Of a DNA stretch of 64,000 nt, positions 36,636 through 46,893 are shown one piece after another. The stretch lies in NCBI GenBank assembly GCA_046346965.1, contig JAXMHB010000008.1, forward strand, positions 132,313 to 196,312. Direction: 5' to 3'. Every line of letters starts with the position of its first letter. The first letter of the stretch is position 1. Source of the DNA: JAXMHB01 sp046346965. Its GTDB lineage: Bacteria > Pseudomonadota > Gammaproteobacteria > Xanthomonadales > SZUA-5. The position numbers and the translations under genes are program-made. The notes below the pieces were generated by a model. The model saw only the letters and a list, made by a program, of their open reading frames with translations. It was not told the origin of the DNA and ran no database searches.

Positions 36636-36776
36636 AAGCGCTCCAGAGACGGCCCGCGACTGCGGAGCCTGCTGGAGCTAGCGAGAAACGCCGGGGCAAA
36701 CTGTCAGCCGCGCGATCAGGGCGCGCACCGGACGCCCGCGCGCGTCGGCCGCCGCCCGGGGCAGCGGCGCCCTCGA

Positions 36777-37865
36777 TCAGCCCAATCCGAGCACGCCCTC
36801 GCGCCAGCCGCGCAGGTCCTCGGGCAGCGTACCGACGCGCGCCCAGTGCTCCAGCGCGCGGCGCGAGAGCAGTGCGTCGCTGCTGAGTCCCAGGCTGTCG
36901 GCGACCGCCTGCGCGCGTTGCTTCAGCGTTTGCGCGCGTGCCTTCTCGCTGTCGCTGAGCGGGCTGACGACCGGGATCGCCAGTTCGTCGGGCGTGGCAG
37001 GTTCGGCCAATACCGAAGCCAGCTTCTGCGCCAGCCGCGGACTGGGTTTGCCGTCCTCGGCGATGGCCGCTTCCAACGCCGGCAACGTCGGCTGCGTCAG
37101 ACAGGCGGCGCGGATGGCCACCGGGTGATCGAGGATCCAGCGCTTCGGCCGGTTGCGCTTCAGCGCCTCGGCGTCGCGCCAGCGCAGCAAGCGCCACAGC
37201 CGCTGCTGCTGCACCGGCGTCAGGCGTTCGATCGAGCGCAGCTTCAGATGCGGCAGCGGATCGAGCGGCAGCGCCGCCTTGGCGACCGCCCGCGCGCATT
37301 CCTCGGCCATCCACGCGCTGCGCCCCAGCTGCGCCAGCTGCGCCGACAACCGGGCGTGCAGCGCATGCAAATGCTCGACATCCTCGGCGGCGTAACGCAG
37401 TTGCTCGGCGTCCAGCGGCCGCTTCAGCCAATCGGTGCGCGTGGCCTGCTTGTCGAGCGCGATGCCGAGTTCCGCCGCCACCAGCTTCTGATAACTGGGC
37501 GGCTGCTGGTAGCCACACAGGGTGGCAGCGATCTGGGTATCAAACAGCGGGGTCGGGATCTGTCCCAGCGCATGGCCCAGCACTTCCAGGTCCTCGCTGG
37601 CGCTGTGGATGATCTTGTGCACCTGGGTGGCTTGCATCAGTCCACCGAGCGCGGCGGTCACACCTTCGACCAGCGGATCCAGCAGGGCGATGCCTTCCGG
37701 AATGGCCAGCTGAATGAGCCCGAGTTCGGCATGCCAGGTCTGCGTGCGGATGAACTCCGTGTCCAACGCGACTGTCGTATGGTGCAAGGCCTGAGCGGCA
37801 TAGTGCGCGGCCGCCGCCGGCGTATCGATCCAAACCGGCGCTGGCGCCGCATTCGCTACAGACAC
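36777..37865 (-). CDS. rnd: Ribonuclease D
   Basis: A 362-residue 3'-5' exoribonuclease for tRNA 3' maturation. The DEDDy exonuclease motifs are present: D35 and E37 in VALDTEFIR, the Asp in IHSASEDLEVLG, and Tyr/Asp in RYAAEDVEHL. A C-terminal HRDC domain follows (LTPVQQQRLWRLLRWRDAEA). I chose GTG at 37865 because GAGGT lies 8 bases upstream and the family begins here. The longer frame from GTG 37916 would overlap the divergent gene's start. Confidence 0.93.
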   Translation of the reverse strand: MSVANAAPAPVWIDTPAAAAHYAAQALHHTTVALDTEFIRTQTWHAELGLIQLAIPEGIALLDPLVEGVTAALGGLMQATQVHKIIHSASEDLEVLGHALGQIPTPLFDTQIAATLCGYQQPPSYQKLVAAELGIALDKQATRTDWLKRPLDAEQLRYAAEDVEHLHALHARLSAQLAQLGRSAWMAEECARAVAKAALPLDPLPHLKLRSIERLTPVQQQRLWRLLRWRDAEALKRNRPKRWILDHPVAIRAACLTQPTLPALEAAIAEDGKPSPRLAQKLASVLAEPATPDELAIPVVSPLSDSEKARAQTLKQRAQAVADSLGLSSDALLSRRALEHWARVGTLPEDLRGWREGVLGLG

Positions 37866-37909
37866 TAGAGTTACCTCGACAGTGGCGCCGTCTTTGCGGG
37901 CACAGGGAA

Positions 37910-39811
37910 ATGGCACGGAGCGATCAAGGATCCAGGCTGAGCTTTGTGATCGCGCTGCTGATCATACTGGGCAGCGCCTGGATCGGGTGGTGGCGCGCGC
38001 AACGCGGCCCCGGCGCGGCACTACCGCAGCGACTGGAGGAGCCGGCGACGCCGCTGGCAGCCGCCACAGACAACGCCGAGGACGCCGCCGATCTGGCCGC
38101 CGCCGAGGATGCCGAAGACGAGCCGGTGGAACTGCCGGCCGACACGCTGCCGGTGGAACCCACCGAACTGGCCTCGGAACAGCTGGCGGCGCTGGTGCAA
38201 CGCATGCAGGCCGAGTTGGATGAGGGCCATTTGCTGGAGCCGCGCGACAGCGGCGCCTTCGCGCTGGCCGCGCGCGTGCTGGCGGTCGACCCGGCGCAAG
38301 CGGAGGCGCGCGAGGTCTGGCGGCGCACCTTGAACGAGTTGAAAGAGGCCGGCACGCCGGCGCTGCCGGCCGCCCTGCTCCCGGTCGCGCGCGCGGCGCT
38401 GAAACTGGCGCCGGAGGCGGAGGTCGATACGCCGCCGGTGGTGGCGGTCCGCAATGCGCTGGAGCGCGGCGAGGCGCTGCTGGATCAGATCACCCGCGGC
38501 GAGCGACTGCTGGCGCGCGAGGGTGCCGGGCCGCGCACTTTTGCCAATGCCGTCGAGCGTTTCCGCGCGGCACTGGCGGTCGACCCGGCCAGCCCGCGCG
38601 CACTCAAAGGCCTGGAAGAGGCGCAACGGCGCATGATCGAGCGCGCGCTGGCCTCGGCCTACGATCTCAAGTTCCGCACCGCCGACGAGTTGCTGCAACT
38701 GGCTGAGGGCGTGCAGGCCGGCAGCTCGCGGGTGCTCGATGCGCGCTCGCAGGTGATGGCTTTCCGCGCCCAGACCGAGGCCGATCAGCTCAGCCGCTTC
38801 AAGGACGCCATTGCCGCCGGCAACCCCGACCAGGCCGAGGCGGCGCTGAAGATCCTGCGCAAACTGCTGCAGGACACGCGGCAGATCCAGGATCTGGACA
38901 GCAAGATCGTCAATCTGAAGCTGTACGGCGGGCTGTCGCCCGGCGAGCGCTTCACCGACGCGCTGGCCGATGGCAGCCGCGGTCCGCGCATGGTGGTCAT
39001 CCCGGTCGGCAGTTTTCTGATGGGTTCAGCCGAGGACGAGCCCATGCGCAGCAAGAGTGAAGGCCCACAGCGCGCCCTCAGTTTCGCGCGCGGCTATGCG
39101 CTGGCGCGCAGCGAGGTTTCGGTCGCCGAGTTCCGCCTGTTCGTCGACAGTGCCGGCTACGTCAGCGACGCCGAGCGCAGCGGCAGTTCGGCGATCTACG
39201 ACGAGAAAACCGGGCGCATGAGCAAGAGCAAGCGGATCAATTGGCAGCGCAGCTACAACGGCTCGCGCGCCCGCGACGGCGACCCGGTGGTGCACGTTTC
39301 CTGGAACGACGCCAGCGCCTACGCCGACTGGCTGCAGAAGCAAACCGGCAAGCGCTACCGGCTACCCACCGAAGCCGAGTTCGAATACGCGCTGCGCGCC
39401 GGCAGCAGCACGCTGTATCCCTGGGGCGCCGCCGAACCCACGCTGCCAATCGCCAATCTGGCCGGCACTGGCGAGGTCTCCAAGCAAGGCCGCCGCTGGA
39501 CGCAGGGCTTTGCCGCCTACGACGACAATCACTGGGGCCCGGCACCGGTGCGCAGCTTCGACGCCAACGCCTTCGGCGCCTTCGACCTCGACGGCAACGT
39601 CTCCGAGTGGGTAGAAGATTGCTGGCACGACAACTACTTGCGCGCGCCCGATGGCCCGATCGCCTGGGTCAATCCGGGCTGCGAACTGCGCGTGATCCGC
39701 GGCGGCTCCTGGGGCAGCGCCCGCGACCAGGCCCGCAGCGCCTGGCGCGGCAGCGCCCTCGCCGACTCCAGCGGCGCCCGCGTCGGCTTCCGCGTCGTCC
39801 GCGAGCTGTGA
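37910..39811 (+). CDS. Membrane-anchored SUMF1/FGE-fold protein with helical repeat region
   Basis: A 633-residue protein. It has an N-terminal membrane anchor at about residues 10-28, an acidic Ala/Glu-rich region, and then a TPR-like helical region at about 85-340 (RFRAALAVDPASPRALKGLEEA). The C-terminal SUMF1/EgtB-type domain covers about 360-633 (MVVIPVGSFLMGS, VSWNDASAYADWL, RLPTEAEFEYA, GNVSEWVEDCW, VIRGGSWGS). Where true formylglycine-generating enzymes have their cysteine pair, this protein reads ARSAWRGSALADSS. Oxidase activity is therefore unlikely; a binding or structural role is more plausible. ATG at 37910 has only a weak ribosome site. It is divergent from rnd. Confidence 0.87.
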   Translation: MARSDQGSRLSFVIALLIILGSAWIGWWRAQRGPGAALPQRLEEPATPLAAATDNAEDAADLAAAEDAEDEPVELPADTLPVEPTELASEQLAALVQRMQAELDEGHLLEPRDSGAFALAARVLAVDPAQAEAREVWRRTLNELKEAGTPALPAALLPVARAALKLAPEAEVDTPPVVAVRNALERGEALLDQITRGERLLAREGAGPRTFANAVERFRAALAVDPASPRALKGLEEAQRRMIERALASAYDLKFRTADELLQLAEGVQAGSSRVLDARSQVMAFRAQTEADQLSRFKDAIAAGNPDQAEAALKILRKLLQDTRQIQDLDSKIVNLKLYGGLSPGERFTDALADGSRGPRMVVIPVGSFLMGSAEDEPMRSKSEGPQRALSFARGYALARSEVSVAEFRLFVDSAGYVSDAERSGSSAIYDEKTGRMSKSKRINWQRSYNGSRARDGDPVVHVSWNDASAYADWLQKQTGKRYRLPTEAEFEYALRAGSSTLYPWGAAEPTLPIANLAGTGEVSKQGRRWTQGFAAYDDNHWGPAPVRSFDANAFGAFDLDGNVSEWVEDCWHDNYLRAPDGPIAWVNPGCELRVIRGGSWGSARDQARSAWRGSALADSSGARVGFRVVREL

Positions 39812-39822
39812 CAGCACGCAAA

Positions 39823-39910
39823 GGCACGAGGGCACGAGGGCACGAGGGCACGAGGGCACGAGGGCACGAGGGCACGAGGGCACGAGGGCACGAGGGCACG
39901 AGGGCACGAA
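39823..39910. repeat. Octamer array GAGGGCAC, about 11 copies
   Basis: Eleven head-to-tail 8-bp units begin 12 bp after the SUMF1-like gene; the last is slightly altered. There are no spacers, so it is not a CRISPR. Since 8 is not a multiple of 3, copy-number change would shift any frame, but the array lies outside the gene. The same octamer occurs at 4359-4382 and, inverted, at 39986-40028. Confidence 0.92.
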
Positions 39911-39985
39911 AAGGCTCGCATGCCAGTAGCCTGTGTAGAGAACCGACCACCCAGAAAGCGCCTGGCTTTAGGCTTCAGGCTCTTA

Positions 39986-40028
39986 CGTGCCCTCGTGCCC
40001 TCCGCTCTGCTTGCGCGTGCCCTCGTGC
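39986..40028. repeat. Inverted octamer copies facing the main array
   Basis: GTGCCCTC occurs twice in tandem (39987-40002) and once more at about 40017, all inverted relative to the array at 39823-39910. The two clusters could pair into a long stem with a loop of about 75 bases just before ubiH. A TATCAT at about 40039 may be the ubiH -10 box. Confidence 0.75.
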
Positions 40029-40074
40029 TTAGGCGTGCCTATCATCCGCCGCACGCTGATCTGAGTGGGACCTC

Positions 40075-41277
40075 GTGACGCAGGATCTGGATGTGTTGAT
40101 TGCCGGCGGTGGCCTGGTCGGGCTGACGCTGGGGCTGGCTTTGAGCGGCTCGGGCTTGCGCGTGCGGCTGGTTGATCCGGCGCCGGCGCAGCTGAACTTG
40201 GCCGATGAGCGCCATCTGGCGCTGTCGGCGGTGACGGTGCGCAGTCTGCGCGCGCTCGGGGCCTTTCCCGAGCAGGCGGCCGAGCCGATCTGCGCGATCC
40301 ACGTGTCCAGTGCCGGCGAGTTTGGCGCCGTGCGCTGGTCCGCCGCGGAGGCGGGCCGCGCCGATTTCGGTCAGGTGGTGGCGGCGCGCACCTTGCTCGG
40401 CACGCTGCGTGCGGCCGCCGCGCAGCGCGCGGACCTGGAACTGACCGCGCGCGCCGAGGTGGTCGAGGTGCAAAGCCACGAGCAGGCGGTGCACGCCAGC
40501 GTGCGCGATCTGGACAGCGGTGAGCAATTGCCGCTGCGCGCGCGCCTGCTGGTGATCGCCGATGGCGTCGAGTCGCGGCTACGCGCGGCGGCTGGCATCG
40601 GCGTCACTCGCTACGATTACCAGCGCAGCGCGATCTGCTGCGCCTTGTGGCCAGAACGCGCGCATCAGGGCGTGGCCTACGAGCGCTTCACCCGCAGTGG
40701 CCCGATCGCGCTGTTGCCGCAGGAACAGGGACGCTGCGGCGCCGTCTGGGTGGTGCCGCAACAGGACGTGGACGCGCGCATGGCGCTGCCGGACGCCGAG
40801 TTCCTGCGCGCCTTGCAGGAGGCCTTCGGCTACAGGCTGGGCCGCATTCGCCGCGTCGGGACGCGGCTGGCTTACCCGCTGCGGCGGGTGCTGGCCGAGC
40901 GCCTGACCGCCCCGCGCCAGGTGCTGATCGGCAATGCCGCCCAGGCGGTGCATCCGGTCGGCGCGCAGGGCTTCAATCTGGGCCTGCGCGACGCCACGGC
41001 GCTGGCCGAAGCGCTGCGCGCAGCGCAGCAGGCTGGCGCCGATCCCGGTGCCGAGGCCCTGCTGGCGAACTATGCCGCAGCGCGCCAGGCCGATCGCCGC
41101 GCCACCACCGGGCTCAGCCACGCGCTGGCGCTGGGAACCAGTATCGACGCGGCACCGATGCGCTGGCTGCGCTCGCTGGCGCTGCTGGCGGCCGACCGCC
41201 TGGAGCCGCTGCGCGAGCATTTGCAGCTTGGCGGCATGGGCTATCGTGGACACACTGCGCTTTGGGCACGCCGATGA
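40075..41277 (+). CDS. ubiH: Ubiquinone biosynthesis hydroxylase UbiH (2-octaprenyl-6-methoxyphenol hydroxylase)
   Basis: A 400-residue FAD monooxygenase. The Rossmann motif is LIAGGGLVGLTLGLAL. The DG motif is VIADGVESRLR. The C-terminal FAD motif reads GNAAQAVHPVGAQGFNLGL, with the GNAAQ variant characteristic of UbiH rather than UbiI/UbiF. The start is GTG at 40075 with GGGA nearby. The stop overlaps the next gene by 4 bp, so the two hydroxylases are coupled. It would act at the inner membrane with the ubiquinone assembly complex. Confidence 0.92.
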   Translation: MTQDLDVLIAGGGLVGLTLGLALSGSGLRVRLVDPAPAQLNLADERHLALSAVTVRSLRALGAFPEQAAEPICAIHVSSAGEFGAVRWSAAEAGRADFGQVVAARTLLGTLRAAAAQRADLELTARAEVVEVQSHEQAVHASVRDLDSGEQLPLRARLLVIADGVESRLRAAAGIGVTRYDYQRSAICCALWPERAHQGVAYERFTRSGPIALLPQEQGRCGAVWVVPQQDVDARMALPDAEFLRALQEAFGYRLGRIRRVGTRLAYPLRRVLAERLTAPRQVLIGNAAQAVHPVGAQGFNLGLRDATALAEALRAAQQAGADPGAEALLANYAAARQADRRATTGLSHALALGTSIDAAPMRWLRSLALLAADRLEPLREHLQLGGMGYRGHTALWARR

Positions 41278-42467
41278 GACTGCGCGAACGCGATCGTTGG
41301 GATGTGGTGGTGGTGGGCGCCGGCATGGTCGGCGCCAGCGCCGCGCTGGCGCTCGAGCGCGAGGGCCTCAAGGTGGCGCTGGTCGAGGACCAGCCGGCGA
41401 CGGCCCCCAGCGCCGGCGAACCGGTGGATCTGCGGGTGGTGGCGATCGCGCCGCATGCGCGGGCGCTGCTCGCGGAGTTGGGGGTGTGGCCGGCCATCGC
41501 CGCCGCGCGCGCATCGCCCTACACACGAATGGAGGTGGCCGACGCGCTGGCGCAAGCCAGTCTGCACTTCGATGCCAGCGATTACGGCTGGCAGGCGCTG
41601 GGTCATATCGTCGAGAACCGTCTGGTCGCCGGCGCCTTGTGGGCGGCGCTGGAGCGCTCCGCCGTGCAGCGCTATCAGGATCGCGTCGCCCACCATGTCA
41701 GCGACGCGCAGGGCGTGCGCGTGCAGTTGGCGGGCGGCGTGGCGCTGGATGCGCGATTGCTGATCGCCGCCGATGGCGTGCACTCCAAGCTGCGCGCCGA
41801 CTGCCTGATCGGCGTCGATGGCGCGCCCTACGGCCAGAGCGCGCTGGTCGCCCACATCGAACTGGAGCAGCCGCACGCGCAGACCGCGTGGCAGCGCTTC
41901 CTGCCGAGCGGGCCGCTGGCCTTCCTGCCGCTGCTGGATGGCCGCGCCTCGATTGTCTGGACGCTGCCCGGCGCGCGCGCACAAGCCTTGAGTCAGGCCG
42001 AGGAGGCAGATTTCATCGCCCAGCTGGAACGCGCCAGCGACGGTCGCTACGGACGCCTGCAGCTCGCTTCGGCGCGCGCGCTGTTTCCGCTGCGTTTGCA
42101 GATCGCCCAACGCTTCGCAGCCGAGCGCCTGATCCTGATCGGTGACGCGGCGCACGTGGTGCATCCGCTGGCCGGCCAGGGCGTCAATCTGGGCTTCCAG
42201 GACGTGCTGGCGCTGCGCGATCTGGTGCGCCGGGCGCGTGCGCGACAGCGCAGCTTCTGCGCCGCCAGCGATCTGGCGCGCTGGGCGCGCGCTCGCCGCA
42301 GCGAGGCGACGCTGGCCGCACGCAGCTTCGACGCGCTCAACCGGCTGTACGCAGTGCACGACGGCCCGCTACTGCCCTTGCGCGCGCTGGGCATGAATCT
42401 GGTCGACCGCTTGAGCCCACTCAAGCGCAAGCTCGCCGAACAAGCGGCCGGCATCCGCGCAGGCTAG
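41274..42467 (+). CDS. ubiI: Ubiquinone biosynthesis hydroxylase UbiI-like (VisC)
   Basis: A 397-residue FAD monooxygenase paralogous to the preceding gene. The Rossmann motif is VVVGAGMVGASAALAL. The DG motif is IAADGVHSKLR. The C-terminal motif GDAAHVVHPLAGQGVNLGF fits UbiI/UbiF/VisC. The ATG at 41274 overlaps the ubiH stop. The open frame upstream of 41274 is an overlap artefact. Distinguishing UbiI (C5 hydroxylation) from UbiF/UbiM needs an alignment. Confidence 0.87.
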   Translation: MRLRERDRWDVVVVGAGMVGASAALALEREGLKVALVEDQPATAPSAGEPVDLRVVAIAPHARALLAELGVWPAIAAARASPYTRMEVADALAQASLHFDASDYGWQALGHIVENRLVAGALWAALERSAVQRYQDRVAHHVSDAQGVRVQLAGGVALDARLLIAADGVHSKLRADCLIGVDGAPYGQSALVAHIELEQPHAQTAWQRFLPSGPLAFLPLLDGRASIVWTLPGARAQALSQAEEADFIAQLERASDGRYGRLQLASARALFPLRLQIAQRFAAERLILIGDAAHVVHPLAGQGVNLGFQDVLALRDLVRRARARQRSFCAASDLARWARARRSEATLAARSFDALNRLYAVHDGPLLPLRALGMNLVDRLSPLKRKLAEQAAGIRAG

Positions 42468-42493
42468 CGGCTCTCTGGCCGGGCTTGGGAACC

Positions 42494-42590
42494 TCTTGCC
42501 AAACATGCGGTGAAGAAGAAGCGGGGCGGGGGGCAGGGGGCGGGGGACCAGCCATGCGGCGACTGCATTGCACTGTCGGCAGTTTGCAGA
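42494..42590 (+). repeat. GCCAAACATG repeat, copy A
   Basis: The order of elements is GCCAAACATG, a variable stretch, AGCGGGGCGGGGG, CAGGGGG, GGGGACCAGC, then a GCACTGTCGGC-like end. Copies B (42623-42706) and C (42793-42887, inverted) have the same order, so the resemblance covers about 90 bp. Confidence 0.75.
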
Positions 42591-42622
42591 GCGAGTAAGC
42601 GCGCCGAAGGCGAGACCGGGAC

Positions 42623-42706
42623 TCTTGCCAAACATGAGTGCGCGGGCAAAAGCGGGGCGGGGGCCGGGGGACCAGCACTGCCGCGCTTCCGTGCACCGTC
42701 GCCGGC
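42623..42706 (+). repeat. GCCAAACATG repeat, copy B (left arm)
   Basis: GCCAAACATG, then AGCGGGGCGGGGG, GGGGACCAGCACTG, CGCGCTTCCGTGCACCGTC. It forms an inverted pair with copy C across the heptamer array. Confidence 0.78.
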
Positions 42707-42720
42707 TCGATCTGCACCGG

Positions 42721-42775
42721 GTCCCGAGTCCCGAGTCCCGAGTCCCGAGTCCCGAGTCCCGAGTCCCGAGTCCCG
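42721..42775. repeat. Heptamer array GTCCCGA, about 8 copies
   Basis: Seven perfect 7-bp units start at 42721 and repeat exactly, followed by a partial eighth (GTCCCG). Heptamer microsatellites of this sort are familiar from Xanthomonas-type genomes. There are no spacers, so it is not a CRISPR. Confidence 0.92.
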
Positions 42776-42792
42776 CCTTTGCTCGTCTGACG

Positions 42793-42887
42793 TGCCGACG
42801 ACAGTGCCAGGCAAGCGCTGCAGTGCAGGTCCCCTGTCCCCTGCCCCCCGCCCCGCTGTTGCACCCACGCCCCCATGTTTGGCACGA
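42793..42887 (-). repeat. GCCAAACATG repeat, copy C (right arm, inverted)
   Basis: On the minus strand it reads GTGCCAAACATG, a variable part, AGCGGGGCGGGGGG, CAGGGGAC, GGGGACCTGCACTG, AGCGCTTGCCTGGCACTGTC. It matches copies A and B in element order. With copy B it brackets the heptamer array. Confidence 0.78.
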
Positions 42888-42990
42888 GGCCCCCATGGCG
42901 GGTCTTTTACCCACCCTGAACCGGCATTCGCCGCAAGCTGTCCGGGCCGGGTAGACTACGGCCCCGGTTTGTTCCTGCCGGATCTCCCCG

Positions 42991-44648
<1,658 letters not shown>

Positions 44649-44649
<1 letters not shown>

Positions 44650-45494
44650 TGGCTACTGTGCAGCTATGTGGCTTTGACGTCGGACTGGAGCGCCCTTTCT
44701 TCCTGATCGCCGGGCCGTGCGTGATCGAGTCCATGCAACTGCAGCTCGATACCGCCGGCACGCTGAAGGAAATCACCACAGCGCTCGGCATCCCGTTCAT
44801 CTTCAAATCGAGCTTCGACAAGGCCAATCGCTCGTCGGGACGCAGCTTCCGCGGTCCGGGCCTGGACGAGGGCCTCAAGGTGCTGGCCGAAGTCCGGCGC
44901 CAGATTGGCGTACCGGTGTTGACCGACGTGCACGAGTACACGCCGCTGGCGGAGGTGGCCAGCGTGGTCGATGTGCTGCAGACGCCGGCCTTCCTGTGCC
45001 GACAGACCGATTTCATCCAGAACGTCGCGCGCGCCGGCAAGCCGGTGAACATCAAGAAAGGCCAGTTTCTGGCGCCCTGGGACATGCAACACGTGGTCCA
45101 GAAAGCGCGCGATGCTGGCAATGATCAGATCCTGGTATGCGAGCGCGGCGCCAGTTTCGGCTACAACAATCTGGTGTCGGACATGCGCGCGCTGGTGGTG
45201 ATGCGGCAGACCGGAGCGCCGGTGGTGTTCGACGCCACCCATTCGGTGCAGCTGCCGGGCGGACAGGGCGATCGCTCCGGCGGCCAGCGCGAGTTCGTGC
45301 CGGCGCTGGCGCGTGCGGCGGTCGCTGCCGGCGTGTCCGGCCTGTTCATGGAAACCCATCCCGATCCCAGCGTCGCGCTGTCGGATGGCCCGAATGCCTG
45401 GCCGCTGGGGCGGATGCGCGCACTGCTGGAAACGCTGCAACAGGTCGACCGCGCGGTGAAGGCACGTCCCTTCGACGAGGCCGATCTGATCTGA
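44649..45494 (+). CDS. kdsA: 3-deoxy-8-phosphooctulonate synthase (KDO-8-P synthase), metal-dependent type
   Basis: A 281-residue cytoplasmic enzyme condensing PEP with arabinose-5-phosphate for lipopolysaccharide KDO. FKSSFDKANRSS and GPGLDEGL are the substrate loops. The N-terminal motif IAGPCVIES has C24 where the E. coli enzyme has Asn, and the late loop reads SDGPNAWPL rather than CDGPS. Both mark the metal-dependent class known from Aquifex. Translationally coupled to pyrG. Confidence 0.96.
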
Positions 45495-45594
45495 GCCCGC
45501 GCTTTGCCGCAGCGCATCAGGCCCGCATGCCGCTATTCTTGGCGCCGTGCGGGCCGTCCCCGCGACCTCCTCCTCATTTCTGTCTGATCCCTCC

Positions 45595-46878
45595 ATGACC
45601 ACGATCACCGCAGTGCACGCCCGCGAAATCCTCGATTCGCGCGGCAACCCGACGCTGGAAGCCGAAGTCCGCCTGAGCACTGGCCATCTGGGCCGCGCCG
45701 CCGTGCCCTCGGGCGCCTCCACTGGCTCGCGTGAGGCCATCGAGTTGCGCGATGGCGACAAGACGCGTTACCTGGGCAAGGGCGTGCGCAAGGCCGTCGG
45801 CCACGTCAACGGCGTCATCGCCGACGCCATCCGCGGCACCGATGCCGCTGACCAGGCCGGGCTGGACGCACGCCTGATCGCGCTGGATGGTACCGACAAC
45901 AAGAGCCGGCTCGGCGCCAACGCACTGCTCGGCGTCTCACTCGCGGCTGCCCACGCCTATGCCGCCAGCCGCGGCATGGGGCTGTGGCAGAGCGTGGCCG
46001 GTTCGCGCACGCCGCGGCTGCCGGTGCCGATGATGAACATCATCAACGGCGGCGCCCACGCCGATAACAGTGTCGACATGCAGGAATTCATGGTGCTGCC
46101 GGTGGGCGTCAGCAGCTTCAGCGAGGCCTTGCGCGCCGGTACCGAGATTTTCCATGCGCTCAAGGGCGTGCTGAAAGGACGCGGACTGGCGACGGCAGTG
46201 GGCGACGAGGGCGGCTTCGCGCCGGACCTGCGCTCCAACGAAGAAGCGATCGAGGTGATCCTCGAAGCCATCGAACGCGCCGGCTACCGTGCCGGCGACG
46301 ATGTGTTGCTGGGTCTGGATGTCGCCAGCAGCGAGTTTTACAAGGACGGTCGCTACCATCTGGCGTCCGAGGGCCGCTGGCTGAGCAGCGAGCAGTTCGT
46401 CGACTACCTGGACGGCTGGGTGCGCCAGTATCCGATCGTCACCATCGAAGACGGCATGGCCGAGGATGACTGGGCCGGCTGGAAGCTGCTGACCCAACGC
46501 GTCGGCCAGCGCGCGCAGTTGGTCGGCGACGATTTGTTCGTCACCAATACGCGGATTTTCCAGCAGGGCATCGACCAGGGCATCGCCAACGCCATCCTGA
46601 TCAAGCTGAATCAGATCGGCACGCTGAGCGAGACGCTGTCGGCGATCGCCTTGGCCGATCAGGCCGGCTACGCGGCGATCGTGTCGCACCGCTCTGGCGA
46701 GACCGAGGACACCACCATCGCCGATCTGTCGGTGGCCACCACCGCCACGCAGATCAAGACCGGCTCGCTGTGCCGCACCGATCGCGTCGCCAAGTACAAC
46801 CAGCTGCTGCGCATCGAAGAGGCACTGGGCGCGGCGGCGAGTTATGCCGGTCGCGACGCCTTCCGCTTCGGTCGCTGA
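45595..46878 (+). CDS. eno: Enolase
   Basis: A 427-residue glycolytic enzyme (2-phosphoglycerate to PEP) and usual RNA degradosome partner. The start MTTITAVHAREILDSRGNPT is canonical. Other signatures are VPSGASTGSREA, GDEGGFAPDL, the metal ligand region LGLDVASSEFY, the loop LIKLNQIGTL and catalytic SHRSGETEDT. ATG 45595 is chosen by family alignment; the upstream GTG frame at 45547 adds an unlikely tail. No Shine-Dalgarno sequence is visible before a gene expected to be highly expressed; TATTCT at 45534 is a possible -10 box. Confidence 0.98.
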   Translation: MTTITAVHAREILDSRGNPTLEAEVRLSTGHLGRAAVPSGASTGSREAIELRDGDKTRYLGKGVRKAVGHVNGVIADAIRGTDAADQAGLDARLIALDGTDNKSRLGANALLGVSLAAAHAYAASRGMGLWQSVAGSRTPRLPVPMMNIINGGAHADNSVDMQEFMVLPVGVSSFSEALRAGTEIFHALKGVLKGRGLATAVGDEGGFAPDLRSNEEAIEVILEAIERAGYRAGDDVLLGLDVASSEFYKDGRYHLASEGRWLSSEQFVDYLDGWVRQYPIVTIEDGMAEDDWAGWKLLTQRVGQRAQLVGDDLFVTNTRIFQQGIDQGIANAILIKLNQIGTLSETLSAIALADQAGYAAIVSHRSGETEDTTIADLSVATTATQIKTGSLCRTDRVAKYNQLLRIEEALGAAASYAGRDAFRFGR

Positions 46879-46893
46879 GGGCAACGCCCGCCC

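Larger units (their letters stand above)
42468..42990. other. 523-bp gene-free region between ubiI and pyrG
   Basis: It contains three copies of a dispersed repeat (42494-42590 and 42623-42706 direct, 42793-42887 inverted) and a heptamer array (42721-42775) lying between the second and third copies. The last 100 bp (42890-42990) should hold the pyrG promoter. Apparent open frames here are low-complexity products of the repeats. Confidence 0.75.

Noticed and set aside
40647..41273. N-terminal extension of UbiI (606-residue frame)
   Set aside because: The extension overlaps ubiH in another frame and is low-complexity; ubiI starts at 41274 with a proper FAD-binding motif.
42721..42775. CRISPR or repeat-encoded peptide
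   Set aside because: A pure 7-bp tandem repeat without spacers; frames through it give only cyclic low-complexity peptides.
45547..45594. Upstream GTG start for enolase
   Set aside because: It would add 16 residues absent from the family before the canonical MTTITAVHAREILDSRG start.
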